From XYD12-FULL-36-8 sp964391015 (GTDB lineage: Bacteria; Bacteroidota; Ignavibacteria; Ignavibacteriales; Ignavibacteriaceae), in contig CAYMKU010000016.1 in NCBI GenBank assembly GCA_964391015.1, forward strand, positions 1 through 64,000: DNA of 64,000 nucleotides. Direction: 5' to 3'. How positions within the stretch are numbered: the first letter of the stretch is position 1; every line of letters begins with the position of its first letter. Shown in pieces: positions 45,675-54,487 of this stretch. The notes below the pieces were generated by a model that worked only from the letters and a program-made list of their open reading frames with translations, did not search any database and was not told the DNA's origin. Both the position numbers and the translations under genes were made by a program.

Positions 45675-46691
45675 ATGCAAAAAAAAATACTTGTAACGGG
45701 TGCAGCAGGTTTCATTGGATTTCATCTATCCCAAAAATTATGTGATAGCGGTTGGGGTGTAATAGGTTTAGATAATCTCAATGATTATTACGATGTAACT
45801 CTTAAAAAAGATCGCCTAGATTTACTTTTAACTAAACCCGGGTTTAAATTCCATAAAGTTGATCTTGTCGAAAAACAACCTATAAAAAAATTATTCTCAG
45901 AAGAAAACTTTGATTATGTAGTACACTTAGCTGCACAAGCAGGTGTTAGATATTCCTTAGTGAATCCATCTTCCTACATTGATAGTAATATTTCTGGTTT
46001 TTTGAATATTCTCGAAGGTTGTCGTCACTATCCAGTAAAGCATTTAATATATGCTTCCTCAAGTTCTGTCTATGGAGCAAACACTCGAATGCCTTTCTCA
46101 GTCCATGATAATGTAGATCATCCAGTTTCTCTTTACGCTGCAACAAAAAAAGCCAATGAATTAATGGCTCACACATATTCGAATTTGTATGGAATACCTA
46201 CCAGTGGTTTGAGATTTTTTACTGTTTACGGCCCATGGGGACGACCTGATATGGCACTATTCATCTTCACAAGAAAAATTGCAGAAGGAAAATCCATTGA
46301 TGTTTACAACAACGGTGAAATGAAAAGGGATTTTACATATATAGACGATATTGTTGAAGGCATCTTAAAACTTATCCCCGCAACCCCAAAACCAAACCCT
46401 AATTGGGATGGCCTGAACCCTGATGCAGCATCCAGTTTTGCACCATATCGATTATATAATATCGGGAACAACCAGCCAGTAGAACTCCTTAAGTTTATTG
46501 AAGTGATTGAAGCAAAAATAGGTAAAAAAGCCGTAATGAATTTCCTACCCATTCAACCTGGGGACGTACCAATAACCTATGCAAACGTAGATGATTTAAT
46601 AAACACCATAGGGTTTAAACCTAATACTTCACTTGACGTAGGTATTACCAAATTTGTGCAGTGGTTTCGTGAGTATTATAAGGTTTGTTAA
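45675..46691 (+). CDS. UDP-sugar 4-epimerase, CapI/LpsL (UDP-glucuronate epimerase) type
   Basis: The 338-residue short-chain dehydrogenase-type epimerase has 'VTGAAGFIGFHL', the Ser/Tyr/Lys triad region 'YASSSSVYGANTRMPF' and 'YAATKKANELMAH', and the family marker 'NDYYDVTLKKDRL'. The CapI/LpsL group converts UDP-GlcA to UDP-GalA; TviC-like use on UDP-GlcNAcA is an alternative given the dehydrogenase 12 bp upstream. Cytosolic sugar-precursor enzyme. Confidence 0.9.
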   Translation: MQKKILVTGAAGFIGFHLSQKLCDSGWGVIGLDNLNDYYDVTLKKDRLDLLLTKPGFKFHKVDLVEKQPIKKLFSEENFDYVVHLAAQAGVRYSLVNPSSYIDSNISGFLNILEGCRHYPVKHLIYASSSSVYGANTRMPFSVHDNVDHPVSLYAATKKANELMAHTYSNLYGIPTSGLRFFTVYGPWGRPDMALFIFTRKIAEGKSIDVYNNGEMKRDFTYIDDIVEGILKLIPATPKPNPNWDGLNPDAASSFAPYRLYNIGNNQPVELLKFIEVIEAKIGKKAVMNFLPIQPGDVPITYANVDDLINTIGFKPNTSLDVGITKFVQWFREYYKVC

Positions 46692-46835
46692 CTCCCCCTA
46701 AATCACATGTGATATAAAAAACCTTTTATGAAATTCCGGCTTTTATTTTCATTTTATTTTTGTATTATTCCAATCATATTTCTTTAATTAAAACATAAAA
46801 AACGGGAGATATTTCGTAGCGAGGGCTACATGAAC

Positions 46836-46849
46836 GGAATAATCTTTGC
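46836..46849 (+). promoter_or_regulatory. Sigma-54-like promoter candidate
   Basis: GG-N10-GC with TTTGCA at -12 lies 75 bases before the first deacetylase gene. A 5-bp inverted repeat (GTAGC/GCTAC, 46816-46829) lies just upstream. The -24 half is weak (CGGAAT). Confidence 0.35.
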
Positions 46850-46924
46850 ACATCATTTTTATTAACAATATTTCAAATTAAATCACTGATTTATTATCTG
46901 ATAATTAAGTCAATAAAAATTTTT

Positions 46925-49900
46925 ATGCTTTTCTTATCAAATAGGTTGCTTTTGTGTATTCCTTTTTTCTTGATAACATTAAAAAGTAACTCATACTCCC
47001 AAACCTCTACAGAATATTTATCTAAAAAAGGAGGAGTTTGCTTTAGAACGGATGATGACCAACCAATTTCAAATTATTTAGAATATGCTGCCATATTTAA
47101 TCGTTATAATAAAAAATTTTCTTTGGCAATAAACTTAGGAATGGATGCAATAACCACAGATTATGTAAATAGTTTAAGACAGATTCAAACAAGTGGTCAC
47201 GAAATAATGGATCATACACCATGGCACAGGACTAATTTCTTTTACACTAAATTATCTACCGATTATTATATTAACCACCCTGGTGTTCATAGAATTGCTG
47301 GCAATAAAGTTGAACTTAATCATGCTGTTGTTGATACATCATTAGCAAAAAGAACAGGGTATGTAAATATCAGCAGAGACACTATAACAAGTACGAGTGG
47401 AATGTTTTTAAAGTTCTCTAAGTCTGATTGTTACCTGTACTTTCCAACTATTAACGAGTTGGTATTTATTCACGAGTCGTTGGGATGGATAGATTCGAAC
47501 AGAGTAAAAGTTTATGATTTTTGGCTTAATGATATAGATCTTGGTTCATACCAAAATATCAAGTTTTATAATTTCGATTATAATAACATTCACCTCTCTA
47601 TTGATGCAATTAAAGCTTTAGGGGAAGAAACTCTTAGATTGTCAAACTATTACAATTTAGAAAGACCATTTTCTTGCGTACAACCTGGAGGATACCATCC
47701 TCAATTTTATAAAAATGAGCTAAAGCAAGCATTGGGTGATGAACTGGGATATAAAGGAGCAGGTGTTTTTAATGAACCGAGTTTAAAAGTATTTAACGAG
47801 TATAATCCTAACAATGATAAACAATTTGGAATGAATTATGGTGATTTTAGGGATGATAACTGGACTTTAACTCAATGTAAAGCATTAATAGCTGACAGAA
47901 TAGCAAAACATCGCGTGGTTTTTGGAGAAACTCATTTTAATTATAGTATCGGAGGACTGTTAGGAGGTTGGACAGGATTTTTAGGCAGAACAGAAAAACT
48001 TCTCCAATGGTGTATCGCAAGTAATGTACCTGTACGAACTTATTCAGAATGGGCAGATGTTTTATACAATCAAGTCCCAAATCCGAATGAGAATATTTTT
48101 CCACCATTGAATGTTGATTTAGATTCAAATAATGTTCCTGACGGATATGATTCGACTGCGCTAGGAACCTTAAAAAAGAATGATGGCTACCCTTCTTCAA
48201 GTAACTATTGCTATACAATAAATAAGGTAGGACAGATATGTTCAATATCAGGTTTAGGTGGAATCGAGAAGGGCTACAATGAGTTTGAGATCTATACAAA
48301 GGGGGATAAAGATGATTATATCGAAGTAACAATAAAAGTGGGAACGCAGGACCTGATCTATAAATTTCCTGCAACAAGTTCTAGTTGGAAAAAATATAAT
48401 CTTTCACAATCGGTAAATGGCAACACTTCCTTGTATATTCCTGTGGATGTTTCACTTATTAATATTTCAATTAAATGCTCAAATTATTCGAAGGGTGAAG
48501 TAAGAATCAGCAATATGAAGTTGGCAAAATCCTTATCTGGAAGTGCATATTTAAACATCGATCCGACATTCACCAATGTACTTTCACAATCAGGAAGCTG
48601 TACTTTTAATGTTTATTCGAATATAAATTGGTCAGTTACCGAGGACGCAAATTGGGTTACCGTATTACCTACAAGTATTTTGAATGACGGAATAATTACT
48701 GCGACATATACCGAAAACTCAACAGATAGTCAAAGAGTGGCAACAATAACAGTCACAGGAGGTAATTTAACTAAAATATTAACTATTACTCAGGAGCGCA
48801 TGAATCGCTTAGAAGTCACACCGACTGAACAATATGTAGTTAACACCGCCGGCAGCACCTTTATCACAACAAATTCAAATGTAAATTGGACTGTTAGTGA
48901 TAATGCCCCCTGGTTGACATTATCAACTTCATCTGGATTAGATAATGACACCATTTATGTAACATATACATCTAACGGTGCAATTAATCAAAGAACAGGA
49001 ACAATAACCTTTACTGGTGGAGGAATAACTAAAGTAGCTACCATGACACAGCAAGGTGGGGATGTTGATTGCAATTGTCCCTCAAATATGATATCGCTTT
49101 GGAAATTTAACGATACAACAAACTCCAAGTACGTGGAAATTTATAATGGAATTGATGGACAAATAGGAACAAATGCACCTACGCCAACTAAGGGTATCAT
49201 CAGTGGCGGACAACTGTTTGACGGTATTGACGACGAAATAAACATACCCGCCAATTCCCTTTTTGATTTTTTGAAAGATTCAAGTTTTAGTGTTGAATTC
49301 TGGTTTAAACACCCTAATACATTAACAGGAAATGAGGTTATAATAGGTCGTGATGATGCAAGTACTCAACTTCACTGGTGGGTTGGTCTTAACACGCAAG
49401 GAAAAACTACATTTTATCTAATATCAACTAGTGGTCAGAGTTATAATGCAATAGGAACAAAATCACTAATTGACAGCACATGGCACCAAATAGTAGCAGT
49501 TCGCGATGCAGGAGCAAATCAACTAAGAATATATGTGGATGGGGCTTTAGAGAAGGCAACATATACAACATATACAAGCGGATTCAATTCGGCCACAGCC
49601 AATTTAAATATTGGGTGGTTAAATCTAAGCAACGGATTTCATTTTAAAGGCGCTATTGATGAAGTGGCAATCTACGGTAAAGTATTAAGTCAAAGTGAAA
49701 TTCAAAATCATTATGAAGCTGGATTGGCTGGATTAAGTTATTGTGATTATAAAGTATCACTTGCAGCTACTCTATTGCTTGAGGGAGCATATAATTCGAT
49801 TAAAGATAGTATGAATACATTGATTAATGATTACATACCCAAAACTTCACCATATACTCAAGATCCCCGTACAGTATCAACTGTGCCACAGAACGTAGTG

Positions 49901-50434
49901 GATTGGTTATTGATTGAACTCAAATCAGACTCTTCCAGTTCTTCGGCTATATCTCGCAGTGTGTTCTTGCATAGAGACGGAAATATTGTCGCTGATGATG
50001 GAATTAAGCACAATATTTGGATGGGAACTAAGCCTGGAAATTATTATTTGATAATCAAACATCGTAACTCAATTGAAACATGGAGCACAAACCCTTTAGT
50101 TTTAAGCCCAGAGGGTACAAGTTATAATTTTACTTTTGATTCCTCAAAAGCGTACGGAAACAATATGGTGAAGATTGGAAATAAATGGTGTATCTATGCA
50201 GGAGATATTAACCAAGATAATATTATTGATGGTGCAGATGTTACAAATTGTTTCAACGCATCTAATTCAGGATTATTGGGTTATATTATTACTGATATCA
50301 CAGGCGATGGTTTTGTAGATGGAACAGATGTAACGATAGTACTCAATAATAGTAATTCGGGAATAAATGCATTGTATCCTTTTCTACAATATCCCAAAAT
50401 TCAAAAATGCATAATCAATTTAATTTCAGAATAG
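46925..50434 (+). CDS. Large secreted polysaccharide deacetylase-like protein with BACON, LamG and dockerin-like domains
   Basis: The 1169-residue protein has a signal peptide (about 1-26) and an NodB-type deacetylase-like domain (about 30-390) with TDDD (42-45) and metal-binding HTPWH (97-101). It then carries a 'DLDSNNVPDGYD' calcium-type loop, a beta-sandwich, two BACON domains (about 545-715), a LamG/ConA-like domain (about 720-935), an uncharacterised domain shared with the 33.4-kb protein (about 945-1090), and dockerin-like repeats ('AGDINQDNIIDGADV', 'TDITGDGFVDGTDV'). There is no T9SS sorting domain. It probably modifies the exopolysaccharide made by the neighbouring genes. Confidence 0.85.
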   Translation: MLFLSNRLLLCIPFFLITLKSNSYSQTSTEYLSKKGGVCFRTDDDQPISNYLEYAAIFNRYNKKFSLAINLGMDAITTDYVNSLRQIQTSGHEIMDHTPWHRTNFFYTKLSTDYYINHPGVHRIAGNKVELNHAVVDTSLAKRTGYVNISRDTITSTSGMFLKFSKSDCYLYFPTINELVFIHESLGWIDSNRVKVYDFWLNDIDLGSYQNIKFYNFDYNNIHLSIDAIKALGEETLRLSNYYNLERPFSCVQPGGYHPQFYKNELKQALGDELGYKGAGVFNEPSLKVFNEYNPNNDKQFGMNYGDFRDDNWTLTQCKALIADRIAKHRVVFGETHFNYSIGGLLGGWTGFLGRTEKLLQWCIASNVPVRTYSEWADVLYNQVPNPNENIFPPLNVDLDSNNVPDGYDSTALGTLKKNDGYPSSSNYCYTINKVGQICSISGLGGIEKGYNEFEIYTKGDKDDYIEVTIKVGTQDLIYKFPATSSSWKKYNLSQSVNGNTSLYIPVDVSLINISIKCSNYSKGEVRISNMKLAKSLSGSAYLNIDPTFTNVLSQSGSCTFNVYSNINWSVTEDANWVTVLPTSILNDGIITATYTENSTDSQRVATITVTGGNLTKILTITQERMNRLEVTPTEQYVVNTAGSTFITTNSNVNWTVSDNAPWLTLSTSSGLDNDTIYVTYTSNGAINQRTGTITFTGGGITKVATMTQQGGDVDCNCPSNMISLWKFNDTTNSKYVEIYNGIDGQIGTNAPTPTKGIISGGQLFDGIDDEINIPANSLFDFLKDSSFSVEFWFKHPNTLTGNEVIIGRDDASTQLHWWVGLNTQGKTTFYLISTSGQSYNAIGTKSLIDSTWHQIVAVRDAGANQLRIYVDGALEKATYTTYTSGFNSATANLNIGWLNLSNGFHFKGAIDEVAIYGKVLSQSEIQNHYEAGLAGLSYCDYKVSLAATLLLEGAYNSIKDSMNTLINDYIPKTSPYTQDPRTVSTVPQNVVDWLLIELKSDSSSSSAISRSVFLHRDGNIVADDGIKHNIWMGTKPGNYYLIIKHRNSIETWSTNPLVLSPEGTSYNFTFDSSKAYGNNMVKIGNKWCIYAGDINQDNIIDGADVTNCFNASNSGLLGYIITDITGDGFVDGTDVTIVLNNSNSGINALYPFLQYPKIQKCIINLISE

Positions 50435-51019
50435 AATAACACTATAAATTACCTAAGAAGCAGTAACAAATTGATATTACATATGAATGACGCGATTAAA
50501 AATGATTAAAGTTTTGTAAATGAAAAAACATTCCAAAATGTTAATCTAAAGAACTATTCAAGTCAGCAATAATCGCAAAAAATCTACTAACAAAAATTTA
50601 TCCCACAAATAACCCATGTAGAATTTATTAGAAATTTTCTTATTTCAACTAATTGCAATAATATATGTCACAAATGGTCTAATTTTTATTAAGATAATGC
50701 TCACTAACTCAATAGGAAAATATTTAGATAACAATCTTCTGTAAAATTCAAACTTAGAAACAAATCACTACTTCCCCCTCAAAAAAATGAACACCATGAA
50801 TTATTTATCCAAGTCTAAATTAAACTTAGCTTGTAGTAGTTTTAATAAGAATTGATTTGTCATTTTTATCTATTATTTTTGAAATAATATTAAAACTATA
50901 TTTTGCATATATTTTTATTGTTCATTTACCAATCAGTTTGTTAATTTTCAAATAAAGAAATATTTATCAGTTAGGCACATAACTTGCGTAATAATAAGTC
51001 GTTATAACTAAAATATTGA
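50435..51019. other. Intergenic region between the deacetylase paralogs
   Basis: 585 very AT-rich bases with no ORF. The only clear signal is the sigma-54-like motif at 50974-50987. No terminator with a GC-rich stem is seen after the first paralog. Confidence 0.5.
50974..50987 (+). promoter_or_regulatory. Sigma-54 promoter, best candidate in the window
   Basis: 'TTAGGCACATAACTTGCG' carries the GGCAC-N5-TTGC core (GG at -24, GC at -12, N10 spacing). Transcription would start near 51000, about 20 bases before the deacetylase ATG. Confidence 0.55.
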
Positions 51020-53458
51020 ATGGTAATGTCAAAAAAAGGTGATTATACCTCATTCATCACAAAAATATCTTTAACAATTATCTTGTGGGTTATTAACACA
51101 TCTGGTATTATCTATGCTCAATCCACAAGTACATATATCTCTAAGCGAGGAGGAATATGTTTTAGAACTGATGATGACCAGCCTATCTCTAATTATCTCG
51201 ACTATGCTGCATTGTTTAATAAATACAAACAGAAATTTACCTTCGCAATCAACTTTGGCATGGATGCAATGACCGTAGAATATGCCAACAAATTGAGAGA
51301 AATTCAATATAGTGGTCACGAATTATTGGACCACACTCCTTGGCATAGAACTAACTTCTTTTATACTAAATTATCTACAGATTATTACTATAATCACCCT
51401 GGTGTTCATAGAATTGATGGAAATAAAGTTGAACTTAATTTTGCTGATCCTGATATTGCTTTCGCGAAAAGAACTGGTTATGTTAATATAAAAAAAGATA
51501 CTATTATAAGCCTAAGCGGAATATTTTCAATTTTCTCTAAATCAGATTGTTATTTATACTTTCCATCATTAAATAAATTGGTTTTTATTCATGAAACACT
51601 TGGTTGGTTAGATGACAACACTCTAAGAGTTACAGATGTGTGGTCTAACAGTGTCGATCTTGGTTCACATCAGAATGTTCAGTTTTATAATTTTGATTAT
51701 GACAACATTCATCTAACCACTGACGGAATAAAGGCATTATCAGAAGAACAGCTTAGATTCGCAGATTATTATAACTTACTTAGGCCATATTCCTGGGTTC
51801 AACCAGGAGGATACCATCCTCATCTCTATAAAAATGAGATGAAAGTAGCATTAGGCGATGGGCTCGGCTATAAATCGGCAGGAATTTTTCCTGACCCTGG
51901 ACTAAAAGTTTTTAATGAATACAATCCTAATAACGACAAGCAATTTGGAATGAACTATGGTGATTTTAGAGACGATAATTGGACATTTGATCAGTGTAAA
52001 TCTTTTATCGCACATAGAATAGCAAAACATCATGTGGTTTTTGGAGAAACACATTTCACATTTAGTATTGGCGGTTTATTGGGAGGGTGGTCAGGTTTCT
52101 TAGATAGAACAGAAAAGCTAATACAATGGTGTCTCGTGAATAACATACCTATCCATACCTATTCGGAATGGGCAGATATTTTATACAATCAAACTCCTGA
52201 TCCTAATGAAAATATTTTCCCTCCTTTAAATGTTGATCTGGATTCTAATAGTATCTCTGATGGATATGATAAAGCCGTCGAGGGAGCTCTAGACAAGACT
52301 GATGGATATCCTTCAGCAAGTGACTTCTGTTATTCAATAAATAAAGTTGGACAATTTTGCTCAATTACTGACTTGGGAGGAATAGAGAAAGGTTATAACA
52401 ATTTTGAATTTTGGGTCAAAGGTGAACAAGGAGATACAATTGATGTCATCTTCCTTGTAGGTACTGATAATTATTTACATTATAAATTCCCGGCAACAAG
52501 TTCTGTATGGAAAAAATACAACCTAGCACAATCCTTATCAAGGGATACTTCTTTATTCATTCCCGAAGATGTATCTGTGATCTCATGGACAATTAAGTGC
52601 ATTAATTATACCTCTGGAGATATTAAAGTAAGTGGATTTAGTCTTAAACCTATACAAACTAAAAACTATATTACTGTCGCTCCATCATATGCCAATATTC
52701 CTTCTCAAGCAGGACAAACAAATTTCAAAGTCTATTCTAATATCAATTGGATAGTAGATGAGAATACTGGTTGGTTTACCGTTTCAATAGACTCAAATAA
52801 GAATGGATACCAACTAAAGACGAATTATCAGACAAATACCTCTTTCCTTCCAAGGTCAGGTGATATCACGATTTCAGGTGGAGGAATAATCAAAACTATT
52901 ACCGTTACACAAGATGCTGCCCCATTTGTATTGGCAGTTTCACCATCCGAACAACGCATCCCGTATATTGCCGATAGTATTTATTTCTCAGTTCTGTATA
53001 ATTCTAATTGGACAGTGACTCACGATGCAGACTGGTTTTCAGTATTTCCTCAAAGCGGATATAAAGATGACACGTTGATTGTGGTATGCTCTGAAAACAC
53101 AACTGATCGAGTTAGAGTGGGAAGTATTACAATTGTTGGTGGCGGAATGAGTAAAACTGTTTTGATTATTCAAGATGCGAATAATAGACCACCAGAAAAT
53201 TTCGAGCTGTTGCAAAACTATCCGAACCCATTTAATCCAGAGACTAAAATAAAATTTAGACTACCTAAACAAACTCATGTTTCGCTAAAAGTATTTGATA
53301 TTTTGGGTAGCGAAGTGAAAACTGTATTGAATGAGGAAAAACCTCTTGGAAATTATGAAATTGAATTCGATGCCTCAGACCTGGCAAGCGGCATTTATTT
53401 CTATCGCTTGCAAACGAACGAAGTAATTTATACAAAAAAAATGATCCATCTCAAATAA
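51020..53458 (+). CDS. Secreted polysaccharide deacetylase-like protein with BACON and T9SS domains
   Basis: The 812-residue paralog of the previous gene is near identical in layout through about residue 715: signal peptide (ends 'IYAQ', about 34), deacetylase motifs TDDD (50-53) and HTPWH (105-109), the 'DLDSNSISDGYD' loop, and two BACON domains (about 550-715). It then ends in a T9SS sorting domain ('NYPNPFNPETKI') instead of LamG plus dockerin-like repeats. It starts at ATG 51020 or 51026. It is likely a surface-anchored polysaccharide N-deacetylase. Confidence 0.88.
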   Translation: MVMSKKGDYTSFITKISLTIILWVINTSGIIYAQSTSTYISKRGGICFRTDDDQPISNYLDYAALFNKYKQKFTFAINFGMDAMTVEYANKLREIQYSGHELLDHTPWHRTNFFYTKLSTDYYYNHPGVHRIDGNKVELNFADPDIAFAKRTGYVNIKKDTIISLSGIFSIFSKSDCYLYFPSLNKLVFIHETLGWLDDNTLRVTDVWSNSVDLGSHQNVQFYNFDYDNIHLTTDGIKALSEEQLRFADYYNLLRPYSWVQPGGYHPHLYKNEMKVALGDGLGYKSAGIFPDPGLKVFNEYNPNNDKQFGMNYGDFRDDNWTFDQCKSFIAHRIAKHHVVFGETHFTFSIGGLLGGWSGFLDRTEKLIQWCLVNNIPIHTYSEWADILYNQTPDPNENIFPPLNVDLDSNSISDGYDKAVEGALDKTDGYPSASDFCYSINKVGQFCSITDLGGIEKGYNNFEFWVKGEQGDTIDVIFLVGTDNYLHYKFPATSSVWKKYNLAQSLSRDTSLFIPEDVSVISWTIKCINYTSGDIKVSGFSLKPIQTKNYITVAPSYANIPSQAGQTNFKVYSNINWIVDENTGWFTVSIDSNKNGYQLKTNYQTNTSFLPRSGDITISGGGIIKTITVTQDAAPFVLAVSPSEQRIPYIADSIYFSVLYNSNWTVTHDADWFSVFPQSGYKDDTLIVVCSENTTDRVRVGSITIVGGGMSKTVLIIQDANNRPPENFELLQNYPNPFNPETKIKFRLPKQTHVSLKVFDILGSEVKTVLNEEKPLGNYEIEFDASDLASGIYFYRLQTNEVIYTKKMIHLK

Positions 53459-53502
53459 AACCTATTTATTAAGATTATTGTCTATTCAAAGTAAATATTT
53501 TT

Positions 53503-54000
53503 ATGGCACAACAACATTCATTCGACATTATTTCTGAAATTGATCTGCAAGAAGCTGATAATGCGATAAATCAAGCATTGAAAGAAATAAACCAGCGATA
53601 CGATTTAAAAGATTCTCACACAACTATTGAGCTTAATAAAAAGGAAAAACTTCTTTCAATTAATACAAGGGATGATTATTCTCTAAAGGCAAGCTATGAC
53701 ATTCTCCAAACCAAATTTATTAGAAGAGGAATATCCGTTAAAGCCCTAAAACCTAAAGAAGCTGAAGAAGCAGCAGGCGGCAGGTTAAAACAGATAATTA
53801 TTTTGCAAAGCGGCATCACTAAAGATAATGCCAAACGCATAACAAAAATGATAAAGGACCTTCAGCTCAGAGTTAACACACAAATTCAAGATGAGCAAAT
53901 ACGAGTACAAGGAGCGAAAATAGATGATCTCCAAACTGTAATAAAAATGGTTAAAGAAGCAGATTTAGATTTTCCAACTCAGTTTGTAAATCTCAAATAA
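53503..54000 (+). CDS. YajQ family cyclic-di-GMP-binding protein
   Basis: The 165-residue protein has the YajQ signature: 'HSFDIISEIDLQEADNAINQALKEI', 'NQRYDLKDS' and two ferredoxin-like halves with 'INTQIQDEQIRVQGAKIDDLQ' at the end. In some bacteria YajQ binds c-di-GMP and acts with a LysR regulator; nucleotide binding is not testable from sequence. It is a single gene between the deacetylase and dcw regions. Confidence 0.93.
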   Translation: MAQQHSFDIISEIDLQEADNAINQALKEINQRYDLKDSHTTIELNKKEKLLSINTRDDYSLKASYDILQTKFIRRGISVKALKPKEAEEAAGGRLKQIIILQSGITKDNAKRITKMIKDLQLRVNTQIQDEQIRVQGAKIDDLQTVIKMVKEADLDFPTQFVNLK

Positions 54001-54118
54001 TTCTAATTAATTTATCTACAGAACACTTAAAATCCTTTTTTATCAGTGGGAAAACAATTTCAAGTATACATTAGGAATGTGTAAATAATAAATTTTTTAT
54101 CTAAATCATGCTTTAAAT

Positions 54119-54143
54119 AAAAAAATCCGGACTAAGCCGGATT
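54119..54143 (-). terminator. Intrinsic terminator of the small membrane protein gene
   Basis: Minus strand: stem AATCCGG / CCGGATT with a 6-base loop, then seven T. It ends 32 bases after the small ORF. Confidence 0.9.
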
Positions 54144-54174
54144 AAAATTGAATTGAAAACTATTTAACTAAAAA

Positions 54175-54306
54175 TCACTTACTCGAACTATAAGAGATTG
54201 TAAATTCTTCTTCATTACCCGCCGTTTTAACTGCCCACACTCCAACAAAGGCGTTTATAACAACCATTGCCAGAAAAACTATTCCGAATAATTCTAATAA
54301 ATTCAT
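54175..54306 (-). CDS. Small single-pass membrane protein, 43 residues
   Basis: ATG 54306 is preceded by GGGAG five bases upstream. The 43-codon frame encodes 'MNLLELFGIVFLAMVVINAF', a membrane helix, then a Trp-containing turn and a polar tail ('NEEEFTISYSSSK'). The stop is followed by a good terminator. It has a complete gene architecture (RBS, frame, terminator). It lies just downstream of ftsZ on the same strand. Function is unknown; a division-related or envelope-sensing role is only a guess. Confidence 0.75.
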   Translation of the reverse strand: MNLLELFGIVFLAMVVINAFVGVWAVKTAGNEEEFTISYSSSK

Positions 54307-54487
54307 TTCTACTCCCTGACCAAGATTTGATTATTATTTTTTTCTTAAAAAACCTACTTATTTCAAATTTTTAGCCTCAACAATTAAACCAGTTAAAAAT
54401 CGCCTATTTTCTACTGATTTATACATTTTTGAACCTTTTGGTTACCGAGCAAGAAACTTTTCCATGTAAAAAAGTAAATACGACGCT

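Noticed and set aside
46702..46713. Perfect 12-base palindrome ATCACATGTGAT after the epimerase gene
   Set aside because: It resembles a CRP-like half-site pair but has the wrong spacing, lies downstream of a gene and has no T run for a terminator; possibly chance.
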